Assembly: GCF_008923185.1 (NCBI RefSeq)
Contig: NZ_WBMT01000005.1
Span: 372,001-436,000, forward strand
Length of the DNA: 64,000 bases
Direction of reading: 5' to 3'
Source: Actinomadura rudentiformis
GTDB taxonomy: Bacteria > Actinomycetota > Actinomycetes > Streptosporangiales > Streptosporangiaceae
The notes below the pieces were generated by a model. That model saw only the letters and a list, made by a program, of their open reading frames with translations. It did not search any database and was not told the DNA's origin. Shown here piece by piece: positions 54,585 through 62,446 of this stretch. The translations under genes and the position numbers were made by a program. Within the stretch, counting starts at the first letter, position 1. Each line of letters opens with the position of its first letter.

Positions 54585-55970
54585 TCAGGGCTGGCGAGGC
54601 GCGGCGAGTGCGAACCATGACCCGGCCGCAGCGCATACGAGCGCCGCCAGCAGCAGCGCGGTCGCCGGTCCGGTCACCGTGCCCAGTCCTACGACGGCGC
54701 CCATGGTGGCGACGCCGAGTGTGGCGCCGGCCTGGCGGACGGCGTTGAGCAGCCCTGAGGCCGCGCCGGCGGTCCCGGCCGGGGCGGCGCTGATGATGGC
54801 CGAGACCAGCACGGGCAGCACGAACGACACTCCGAGACCTGCCAGCAGAAGCCCACAGGCCAGCCAGACGTACCCGGCTCGGGCCCAGATCATCCAGCCG
54901 AGCATGGCGCCGCCCAGTGCCAGCAGCGTCATCCCGGTCAGGATGGGCGGCCTGGGACCGACCCGGGCCGCGATGCGGCCGACCAGCGGCGGGTTGAGCA
55001 CGAACGGCAAGGTCAGCGGCAGGAACGCCAGCCCGGTTGCGGCGGCGCTGAGATGGCGGTCGGTCTGCAGCAGCAGCGGCAGGACGAACAGGCTTCCGTT
55101 GAGCGCGAAGTTCACAGCTGCGCCGGCGGCGAGCCCAGCCCGCACGCCGCGGCTGCGTAGCAGGTCCGGGTCGAGCGCTGGGGCCGCGCTGCGCCGTTCC
55201 AGGACCGCGAACACCACCGCTGCGAGCACCATGGCCGCGCCTGATCCGGCCGCGTGCCCCCAGGCCCGCGCGCCGACCGCGACCAGGGCGTCGGTCAGCA
55301 GGGCCAGCACCAGCATCGCAGCCACCTGCGCGGCCCAGTCGATCCGCCGGTCGCCACGCGGGCACCTCACCCACCGTCCCGCGGACAGGGCCAGCACCAG
55401 CATCGCGATCGGCACGTTGATCAGGAAAATGGCGCGCCATCCGGCCGCATCGACCAGCGCGCCGCCGGCCAGCGGGCCGGCCGCCACCGCGGCGCCGCTG
55501 ATGGCCGCCCAGGCCGCCACGGCGCGGCCGCGCTCGGACGGTTCCGGGTAGAGCCGCGTGATCATTGCCATCGACGACGGAACGCAGGCCGCCCCGGCGG
55601 CCCCGAGCACCGCCCGCAGCGCGATCAGCAGAGCCAGCGTCGGGGCCAGGGCAGACAGCAGCGACCCGACCCCGAAGACCAGCACACCGGCGCGGAAAAC
55701 CCGGCGGGCGCCGTACCGGTCGGCGATGGCCCCGGCCGACAGCAGCAGTGCGCCGAACACCACCGTGTAGCCGGTGGTCGCCCACTGCAGCCCGGCGACG
55801 GATGTGTGCAGCGAGGTCGCAAGGTCCGGTTCGGCCACCGACAGCACGGTCATGTCCAGCAGCACCATGAAGTAGCCCAGCGAGATGCCCACCAGTGCCA
55901 GCAGCCGAGGACCGGAACGCACCGTGGGTTGTCCCACAACGGACGGAGATTGTGCGAGTGTCATGCGCAT
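54585..55970 (-). CDS. MFS efflux transporter (DHA2-like)
   Basis: This transporter of about 461 residues begins MRMTLAQSPSVVGQPTV. It has helices starting with LLALVGISLGYFMVLLDMTV and motif A DRYGARRVF between helices 2 and 3, and a long set of following helices. LDMTVLSVAEPDL resembles the drug:H+ antiporter-2 signature. The divergent LysR gene (56062) most likely regulates it. Starts at 55970 and 55964 are both possible. Confidence 0.88.
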   Translation of the reverse strand: MRMTLAQSPSVVGQPTVRSGPRLLALVGISLGYFMVLLDMTVLSVAEPDLATSLHTSVAGLQWATTGYTVVFGALLLSAGAIADRYGARRVFRAGVLVFGVGSLLSALAPTLALLIALRAVLGAAGAACVPSSMAMITRLYPEPSERGRAVAAWAAISGAAVAAGPLAGGALVDAAGWRAIFLINVPIAMLVLALSAGRWVRCPRGDRRIDWAAQVAAMLVLALLTDALVAVGARAWGHAAGSGAAMVLAAVVFAVLERRSAAPALDPDLLRSRGVRAGLAAGAAVNFALNGSLFVLPLLLQTDRHLSAAATGLAFLPLTLPFVLNPPLVGRIAARVGPRPPILTGMTLLALGGAMLGWMIWARAGYVWLACGLLLAGLGVSFVLPVLVSAIISAAPAGTAGAASGLLNAVRQAGATLGVATMGAVVGLGTVTGPATALLLAALVCAAAGSWFALAAPRQP

Positions 55971-56021
55971 CACTGTCTGCGAGGCGGTCCGGCCTGCTCC
56001 ACCGGCGCTTCCGCACACTGC

Positions 56022-56038
56022 GTTCGGAATTCCCGAAC
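56022..56038. promoter_or_regulatory. LysR-type operator candidate
   Basis: GTTCGG and CCGAAC arms flank AATTC, giving a T-N11-A type site 24 bases before the LysR start and 52 bases before the divergent MFS start. Confidence 0.6.
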
Positions 56039-56061
56039 GCCCTCGGCCGGTTGGAGCGTAC

Positions 56062-56949
56062 ATGGAACTGCGCCAGTTGCGGATCTTCGAGGCCGTGGTC
56101 CGGCATCGGACGGTGACCGGCGCCGCCGTGGCCCTGGACATGGCACCCTCCAGCGTCTCGGCGCAGATCCGCGCCCTGGAGCGGTCGCTGGGCGTGGCGC
56201 TGTTCGAGCGGACGGCCAAGGGCATGCACCTGACCGGGCACGGCGAACGGACGCTCAGCTGGTCCCGCCGCCTACTGGACCAAGCCGAGCAGGCACGCCG
56301 CGAGATCACCGGCCAAGCGCAGCGGCTGCGGCTAGGCGCGCTGGAGACCCTCGCCGCCACCTACGTCCCGCAGGTCCTCGCCCGACTCAACCAGCGCCGG
56401 CCCGGCATCCAGGCCCAGGTCCTGCCCGCCGCCCGGCGCGATGACCTGCTCACCGACGTGGCCGCCGGGCGGCTGGAGGCGGTACTGCTGCTGGACACCG
56501 GCGACGCTCTGGGAGACCTCGGTTTCCCGGCCCCGCCCGCCCCGCTGACCTTCCTGGACATCGACACCGTCCCGCTCGCCCTGGTCGCCGCCCCCGACCA
56601 CCGGCTGCGTGAGCGCACCAGCCTGTCTCCCAACGAACTGTCCGGTGAACGGCTGCTGGTCAACGTCCCCAGCTGCTCGTTCTACATGGCCGCCGACAAG
56701 GCCCTCGGTCGCGAGCTGGAACGCGTGCCCGTCGGCGGCGTCCAGGTGATGCGGGCCTGGGCCGAGCAGGGCCTGGGCATCGCGCTGCTACCAGAGTTCG
56801 CGGCATCGACCGCGCTGCGTTCCGGCGCCCTCACCAGGCTCGACCTGTCCGTGCCGACGCTGAGTCTGCGGCTGGTCTGGCGAGGTGACCGCGAAGCTCT
56901 GCCCGGGCTCCGCGACCTCCTCTACGCCACCGTCCCAACCTCCCCCTGA
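56062..56949 (+). CDS. LysR-family regulator
   Basis: This 295-residue regulator begins MELRQLRIFEAVVRHRTVTG, with helix-turn-helix AAVALDMAPSSVSAQIRALE, then the inducer-binding domain with RLRLGALETLAATYVPQVLA. It is complete. It is divergent from the MFS transporter and shares the operator, so it probably activates or represses that pump. Confidence 0.92.
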   Translation: MELRQLRIFEAVVRHRTVTGAAVALDMAPSSVSAQIRALERSLGVALFERTAKGMHLTGHGERTLSWSRRLLDQAEQARREITGQAQRLRLGALETLAATYVPQVLARLNQRRPGIQAQVLPAARRDDLLTDVAAGRLEAVLLLDTGDALGDLGFPAPPAPLTFLDIDTVPLALVAAPDHRLRERTSLSPNELSGERLLVNVPSCSFYMAADKALGRELERVPVGGVQVMRAWAEQGLGIALLPEFAASTALRSGALTRLDLSVPTLSLRLVWRGDREALPGLRDLLYATVPTSP

Positions 56950-57325
56950 CGATCGAACCCTCCACGACCCCACCCAGATCACCCTGCAGACCGACGAACT
57001 CGACGACGCCCAGTCCTTCTCCTGGGATGCCGCCGCGGCCAACTTGCCCGCCGGCACACGAGCTCGGATCGCCGCCGCCCGCATCGCGCAAGAACGGCCG
57101 CACCATCTACCTGCCCACGGCCTTCGACATCAGCTGACCAACGCCGACCAGCGGGCGCTGGCTCAGGAACTCCAGGCGGCGGCCGCGACGGATCGAGCGG
57201 GTCGCGCGCCGCCTGCGAAGCTGCTCGCCAGCCCGGCGACAGCTGGGAGGACTGGTGGCCGGCCAGCGGAGCAGACGCGCCGACTTCGACTGGGAGCCGG
57301 GACATGAGGCAGGAGGCGCCCGTTG
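56950..57325. other. No recognisable gene
   Basis: An open plus frame contains LDDAQSFSWDAAAANLPAGT but no family, start or stop is convincing. Possibly a remnant. Confidence 0.45.
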
Positions 57326-57943
57326 ATGACCGCGCTTGACCGTTCTGCAGGTGGATGGGGGCCGTTCACCGCAGGCGAGCTGACGTTGCGGCCCTTCACC
57401 GGCGCTGACGTCGCCTGGGTGTTCCAGGTGTCGGCCCACGACCCGGTGATGCACCGGTTCGTGAACCTGCCAGCCCCCTACCAGATGGGCCACGCGGAGC
57501 ACTTTGTGCGACGCGCCATCACCGGCTGGGAGTCCCGTCAGCGCGCCGAGTTCGTCGTCGAGCACACCGGGCAGCGGGTCGGCCGGGTCGCGCTGGGTCT
57601 GCGCCCGGAAGTTCACACCGCCGAGATCGGCTACTGGGTCCCCGCGCAGCATCGCCGCCGGGGCATCGCCACCCGAGCCGTGCGCACGGTGTGCCGCTGG
57701 GGATTCGACGTCCTGGACATCGACCTGATCACCTGGCACGCCGAGGCCGGCAACACCGCCTCCCGCACGGTGGCCGAACGAGCAGGGTTCCTGGTGGAAG
57801 CGACCCTCCGCAAACGGCTGATCCACCAAGGAGAACGGATGGACGCCTGGGTCGGGTCGCTGCTCCCCCAAGAGCTGTCAGACGGCGACGGGGTTCTCCC
57901 ACACCTGGCAGCCCGTTCCGCCCGGGACCCGAGGACCCCATGA
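57326..57943 (+). CDS. GNAT-family N-acetyltransferase (RimJ/RimL type)
   Basis: This 205-residue acetyltransferase begins MTALDRSAGGWGPFTAGELT. The acetyl-CoA loop is RRRGIATRAV following GYWVPAQH, and the C-terminal NTASRTVAERAGF is conserved. AGGAGG lies 9 bases upstream of the ATG (a TTG one codon earlier is 6 bases away). Its stop overlaps the start of a truncated MFS gene (ATGA). The substrate is unknown. Confidence 0.87.
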   Translation: MTALDRSAGGWGPFTAGELTLRPFTGADVAWVFQVSAHDPVMHRFVNLPAPYQMGHAEHFVRRAITGWESRQRAEFVVEHTGQRVGRVALGLRPEVHTAEIGYWVPAQHRRRGIATRAVRTVCRWGFDVLDIDLITWHAEAGNTASRTVAERAGFLVEATLRKRLIHQGERMDAWVGSLLPQELSDGDGVLPHLAARSARDPRTP

Positions 57944-58110
57944 CAACGTCGCGTCTGGTCGCCCACGCGGCGCGAGTGTCGGCGCCCCTGCGGGGCAATC
58001 CCGCGTTTCGGCGGTACTGGCTGGCGGGCCTGATGTCGTCGGCCGGGACAGCGGTGGCGACCGGCGCGGTCGCCGCCGCTGTCCTCCACCAGGGCGGCGG
58101 CGCAGGCCAG
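57940..58110 (+). pseudogene. MFS transporter, 5' fragment
   Basis: The ATG overlaps the acetyltransferase stop. The first 58 residues (APLRGNPAFRRYWLAGLMSS, then AGTAVATGAVAAAVL) are the first helix of an MFS exporter. After GGGAGQI the frame loses character at a junction near 58110 beside a perfect palindrome (58149-58166). Confidence 0.7.
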
Positions 58111-58211
58111 ATTACTGACGGAAGGTACTTATTCCGACCATGCACTATCCCTTGCCTCGGCAAGGGACCTGATGTTGGCCATCGCGGAGGTGACACCGGT
58201 TCGGCGGTTGG

Positions 58212-58430
58212 TCAGTCATGCAGGGCTTCCTCGGTGCCGGTGCATTGGGCCGGGACGGGGCGGCGTGCGGGTGGGTCGGGGTGGCGGCGCAGCGCGCGGA
58301 TCAGTAGCGGCAGGCCGATCGCGGCGGGCAGGAACCAGGAGGTGATGTCCGGGAGCAGTTTCTAGAGCGGGAGGCGGGGGCCGTTGTCGACGTAGAAGGC
58401 GGTCAGCATGGTGATGTAGGAGATGGCCAT
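58212..58430 (-). pseudogene. Small membrane protein fragment with in-frame stop
   Basis: ATG 58430 starts MAISYITMLTAFYVDNGP; after RLPL a TAG (58362-58364) interrupts, and the same frame continues KLLPDITSWFLPAAIGLPLL as a second helix to a TGA at 58212. A Trp codon turned stop is the simplest reading. Probably the end of a larger membrane gene. Confidence 0.5.
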
Positions 58431-58600
58431 GTGCGTCGCGTTACCTCGGCCCGCACGACGGCCTATTGTCCGCTCAGCCTGTGATGTGCTCGGCTCGGAC
58501 GCGAGTCTGGGCGAGTCTGCAAGAGGGGGTTGCCGTAGTACTCGGGAACGATCGGGCGGATAGGCCTTACGCGGAGGCTGGGTGCAGGGATTGACCGCGG

Positions 58601-59191
58601 TCATGGCCCTTTGGGGCAGGTGTCGGCGATGGCGGTGTGGATGCGGTCGCGGGCGGTGTCGGCTGTGCATAGGCCGGTGAGGACGTAGTAGGCGAGTCCT
58701 TCGGCCAGGGCGGTCAGGCTGAGGGCGGCGGGGTAGGGATCGGCGACGCCGTCGCGGTGGAGGAGCTCGGTGATCTGCTGGTGGAAGCGGGTGTAGTCGG
58801 CGTGCAGCCGGGTGGCGATGGCGGGGTCGGTGAGTGCCAGGGCGGTGAAGGACTGGCGGATCCGCATGTGCGTCTCGGTGGGGGCGTCGTAGGGGATCAG
58901 CTCGGTGAGCACCACGGTCAGCACCTGGCGCGGGGCGGCGTCCTGGCCGGTCTTGGCGGCGATCCGGGCGGCTGACAGGGCGTTGGCGCGGTCGAAGGCC
59001 GCTTCCATCAGCTGCTGTTTGGTGGGGAAGTAGTGCTGAACGCGTCCGGCGGAAGCGCCGGCGGCGTCGGCGACGCGGGTCTGGGAGACACCGGTCAGGC
59101 CGTGCTCGGCGACGACGGCAAGGACGGCGTCGGCGATGTGGGTGGCGCGCTGGTCGTGGTCGGCGCCCGGGCCGCGGGTGCGTCGGCTCAT
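58601..59191 (-). CDS. TetR-family regulator
   Basis: This 196-residue regulator starts MSRRTRGPGADHDQRATHIA, with helix-turn-helix GVSQTRVADAAGASAGRVQH and YFPTKQQLMEA, and the TetR_C_6-like domain with LTALAEGLAYYVLTG. GGGAG is 5 bases upstream. It is divergent from an MFS pump, and the perfect 30-base palindrome between them is its obvious operator. Confidence 0.92.
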   Translation of the reverse strand: MSRRTRGPGADHDQRATHIADAVLAVVAEHGLTGVSQTRVADAAGASAGRVQHYFPTKQQLMEAAFDRANALSAARIAAKTGQDAAPRQVLTVVLTELIPYDAPTETHMRIRQSFTALALTDPAIATRLHADYTRFHQQITELLHRDGVADPYPAALSLTALAEGLAYYVLTGLCTADTARDRIHTAIADTCPKGP

Positions 59192-59306
59192 CGCTCTCCC
59201 TTTTTCCGTTTCGGTTCCCGGCTGCGCCCCATACGACGTGGGCGGGCTGCTGCGTCGGCACGGCACTGATTGACCTGGGTGTTCGTGGTCGCTTACCATC
59301 GATCCT

Positions 59307-59336
59307 AGCAAATCAATGTGATCACATTGATTTGCT
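59307..59336. promoter_or_regulatory. Perfect 30-bp palindromic operator
   Basis: AGCAAATCAATGTGA is followed directly by its exact reverse complement TCACATTGATTTGCT. It sits 16 bases upstream of the MFS start and about 115 bases from the TetR start. Confidence 0.85.
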
Positions 59337-59351
59337 GGGTAGGTGGTGGTC

Positions 59352-60848
59352 ATGACCGGACGCGAGATCGACCAGCAGCGTAGCCTCGCGGCGGCGGACG
59401 GTAGGCGCTCGGCGTGTGCGGCGGGGATCTTGGCGTTGGTGTGCGCGGCGCAGTTCATGGTGGTCCTGGATGTGTCGGTGGTGAACGTGGCGCTGCCGTC
59501 CATCAAGCGCTCGTTGGACTTCTCTGCGGCGGCTCTGCCGTGGGTCGCAACGTCTTACGCGCTGGCGTTCGGCGGCTTTCTGTTGCTGGGCGGGCGGCTG
59601 GCGGATCTATACGGGCATCGGCGGGTGTTCGTTGCGGGGCTGGCGGTGTTCACCGCGGCGAGTCTGGCCGGAGGGCTGGCCACGACGGCGGGCCTGCTGA
59701 TCGGTGCGCGGGCGGTGCAGGGGCTGGGTGCGGCGGTGCTGGCGCCGGTCACCTTGACGGTGCTGACGGTGACGTTCCCCGAGGGCGCGGCGCGCACGCG
59801 GGCGCTGGCGATCTGGACGGCGGTCAGCCTGGCCGGCGGCGCGGCCGGGAACCTGGTCGGCGGCGCACTGACGGAGTATCTGAGCTGGCGATCCATCCTG
59901 CTGGTGAACGTGCCGATCGGGGTGACGGCGCTGGCGGCGGCGCGGCTGCTACCCGGCGGCACGGTACCTGGGCGGGCTGGCCGGCTGGACGTGCCGGGCG
60001 CGGTGCTGGCCACCCTGGGCCTGGTCGCCATCACCTACGCCCTGTCGCCGAGTGAGAGTCGCCCGGGTGCGGTGACGGCGGCGTTGTGGGCGGCCGGGAC
60101 GTTGGCGGTGGCCGCCTTCGCGGTGGTGGAGGCGCGGCTGGCGGCCTGGCCGCTGCTGCCGCCGCGGCTGCTGCGCAGACGGGCGGTCTGGCTGGGCAAC
60201 GGGGTGATGTTGCTGGCCGGGGCGGCGTTCCAGGTGCCGATGTGGTACTTCCTCACCCTGTACATGCAGAACGTGCTGAACTTGGACGCGCTGCAGACCG
60301 GGCTAGGGTTCCTGCCGCACACCGTGCTGACCCTGCTGATCGGGCTGCGGGTCACCCCCCGGCTGATGCGGCACGTGGACACCCGCGTGCTGATCGTGGC
60401 CGGGGTGTGGATCGCCGCCGCCGGGTTCGCCTGGCAGAGCCAGATCACCGCCGACGACACCTACTGGAGCGGGGTGCTGGGGCCGGCGGTGCTGATGTCG
60501 GTGGGCGGCGCGCTGTTCAACACCCCGCTCACCAGCATTGTGACCTCCGGCGTGCATGCGGCCGATGCGGGCGTCGCCTCGGGTCTGATGAACACCGCCA
60601 AGCAGGTCGGCGGCGCAGTCGGCCTGGCAGCCCTGGTCGCCCTCACCACCGCACCCGCTTCAGGTGCCGCCTCGGTCGAGGCGGCACTGGCCGCCCAGTA
60701 TGGCCAGGCGTTCGCGCTGACCGCAGGCGTGCTGATGGTGGTCGGCGCACTGGCCTTCGCGCTGCCGCCGCGCCGTGACGACACCGGTACCGCTAGGCCC
60801 CGGTTCGCCGGCCCGGCTCGATCGCCGGGGTCAGGGATGCAGGAGTAG
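59352..60848 (+). CDS. MFS transporter, DHA2 family (14 helices)
   Basis: This transporter of about 498 residues has about 14 helices. The start region is AAGILALVCAAQFMVVLDVS, VVNVALPSI, then the motif GGRLADLYGHRRVF and the motif C region. LDVSVVNVALP is the DHA2 drug efflux signature (QacA/EmrB type). It is divergent from a TetR gene. The ATG at 59352 is chosen; GTGs at 59343 and 59346 are in frame. Its last codons overlap a broken monooxygenase gene on the other strand. Confidence 0.9.
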   Translation: MTGREIDQQRSLAAADGRRSACAAGILALVCAAQFMVVLDVSVVNVALPSIKRSLDFSAAALPWVATSYALAFGGFLLLGGRLADLYGHRRVFVAGLAVFTAASLAGGLATTAGLLIGARAVQGLGAAVLAPVTLTVLTVTFPEGAARTRALAIWTAVSLAGGAAGNLVGGALTEYLSWRSILLVNVPIGVTALAAARLLPGGTVPGRAGRLDVPGAVLATLGLVAITYALSPSESRPGAVTAALWAAGTLAVAAFAVVEARLAAWPLLPPRLLRRRAVWLGNGVMLLAGAAFQVPMWYFLTLYMQNVLNLDALQTGLGFLPHTVLTLLIGLRVTPRLMRHVDTRVLIVAGVWIAAAGFAWQSQITADDTYWSGVLGPAVLMSVGGALFNTPLTSIVTSGVHAADAGVASGLMNTAKQVGGAVGLAALVALTTAPASGAASVEAALAAQYGQAFALTAGVLMVVGALAFALPPRRDDTGTARPRFAGPARSPGSGMQE

Positions 60849-61370
60849 TAGCGGCTCGAATCGCTGGACGGTGGGGGAGCGCAACCCGGGCCAGGTGTGG
60901 GCGCGTTGCCAGTCGGGGTCGTCGGCCAGCTGCGGCGGGCCGGTGGGTGATGGCGGCCTGGTGGGCGTCGGCGCTGGCCCACAGCGCGTAGGTGAGTACC
61001 TGGGTGCCGCCCAGGCTGAGGTAGAAGTGCGCGGCGATCGGTTCTGGTCGCGTGCACGCCGCGGTGGGCGAATGTGCTGCGGTAGCGGCGGCAGGTCAGC
61101 ACTCCGGTCCGCTCGATTGCGGGGACTGCCGCGTCGACCTGGCGTTTCCAGGACAGGTCTTGGCGACGGCGTCGGCGGTCGACAGGTGCAGCAGGGTGGT
61201 GCCGTCGTCGGCGGCCAGGATGCCGTAGCAGCGCAGGGCGGGTCCGGGCCAGGGCCGGGCTTGCCACGCGGTCTGGATCGCGGCGGCGGTGCGTGCTGCC
61301 GGTCGGGGGTGCCGACCTTCCAGGTGCCGAACATCGCGAACGCGACGCCGGCGGGGTCTGGCGATGCGCC
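60831..61370 (-). pseudogene. Antibiotic biosynthesis monooxygenase-like protein, degenerate
   Basis: Parts in successive frames read FGTWKVGTPDRQ, TAAAIQTAWQARPWPGPALR, DLSWKRQVDAAVPAIERTGV, RYRSTFAHRGVHATRT, HFYLSLGGTQVLTYALWASA and LADDPDWQRAHTWPGLRSPT. These fit a two-domain ABM-fold protein of about 200 residues. At least three frameshifts make it non-coding as assembled. Confidence 0.6.
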
Positions 61371-61468
61371 TCGGCGTTCACCAGGCGACCTCCTCACGCG
61401 CGGTGCCGTCCGGCGATCACCATGATGGAACCTCACCTGCGGTTGAGGCCACCTGGTGCTGTGGCCGG

Positions 61469-61744
61469 TCAGTCCTGAGCGGCGGGGCGGGACGTGGCCG
61501 GGGCGGCGTGCTGCAGGCGGTTGTGCAGGGCGGCGAAGTCTTCGGCGCGTTCCAGTTGCACGCGCAGCTTGTCCACCTGCCGGGCGACGGCCTGCTGGTA
61601 GCCGCGTAGCCGCTCCAGCAGCGCCGCCCGCTCTTCGTCGGGAAGGTCGTCGGCGCCGAGGCGGTCGGTGATCTCCAGCAGGTCGCGCGTTCAATGCCGC
61701 AGAGCCAGTGCGGCATGCCGCTGCTGGTCATCGCTGGGAATCAT
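61469..61744 (-). pseudogene. Small coiled-coil protein with premature TGA
   Basis: From ATG 61744 the frame gives MIPSDDQQRHAALALRH, a TGA at 61691-61693 (probably a former Trp), then TRDLLEITDRLGADDLPDEE and a heptad-rich helix to the stop at 61469. The later part has clear coiled-coil character. With the stop, only the first 17 residues would be made. Function is unknown. Confidence 0.5.
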
Positions 61745-61768
61745 GACGGCGGCAGGCTCGTGCGACGT

Positions 61769-62446
61769 TCATTGCTGGAACCGGTATCCCATCCCGGGTT
61801 CGGTGAGCAGGTGGCGTGGGTGGGCTGGGTCGGGTTCGAGTTTTCGGCGTAGTTGGGCCATGTACTGGCGTAGGTAGTGGGTTTCTTTGATGTAGCTGGG
61901 TCCCCAGACGGTGGTGAGGAGCTGCTGTTGGCTGATGAGTTTGCCGGGGTTGCGGAGCAACATTTCCAGCAGGTGCCATTCGGTGGGGGTGAATCGGACG
62001 CTTTCGCCGTCCGCGTCGGCGGCGGTCTTGTCGGCCAGGTCGATGGTGCAGCCGCCGATGGTGACGGTGCGGGTGGTGTCGTCGTTTCCGGCGCGGCGCG
62101 TGACGGCGCGGATACGGGCGACGAGTTCGTCGATGTTGAAAGGTTTGGTGACGTAGTCGTCGGCGCCGGCTTCGAGGGCTTCGACCTTGTCGCGGCTGCC
62201 AGCTCGGCCGGACAGCACGATGATCGGGACTTTGGTCCAGCCGCGCAGCCCGTGGATCACCTCCACGCCGTCGATGTCGGGCAGGCCGAGGTCCAGGACG
62301 ACGAGGTCGGGGTGGAAGTCGCCCGCGGCACGCAGGGCGGTGGTTCCGTCCGGAGCGGTCTCGACGTCGAAGTCGCGGGCGCGCAGGTTGATGCGCAGAG
62401 CGCGCAGCAGCTGGGGTTCGTCGTCGACGACCAGCACTCGGATCAT
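61769..62446 (-). CDS. kdpE: KdpE-type response regulator
   Basis: This 225-residue OmpR/PhoB-type response regulator has the acidic pair DDE at 8-10, phosphorylated Asp 52 (LVVLDLGLPD), Lys 101 (VTKPF) and a winged helix with FTPTEWHLLEMLLRNPGKLI. It closely fits KdpE, the activator of the potassium Kdp-ATPase genes. Its start overlaps the sensor kinase stop by four bases. The kdpABC genes are not in the window. Confidence 0.93.
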   Translation of the reverse strand: MIRVLVVDDEPQLLRALRINLRARDFDVETAPDGTTALRAAGDFHPDLVVLDLGLPDIDGVEVIHGLRGWTKVPIIVLSGRAGSRDKVEALEAGADDYVTKPFNIDELVARIRAVTRRAGNDDTTRTVTIGGCTIDLADKTAADADGESVRFTPTEWHLLEMLLRNPGKLISQQQLLTTVWGPSYIKETHYLRQYMAQLRRKLEPDPAHPRHLLTEPGMGYRFQQ

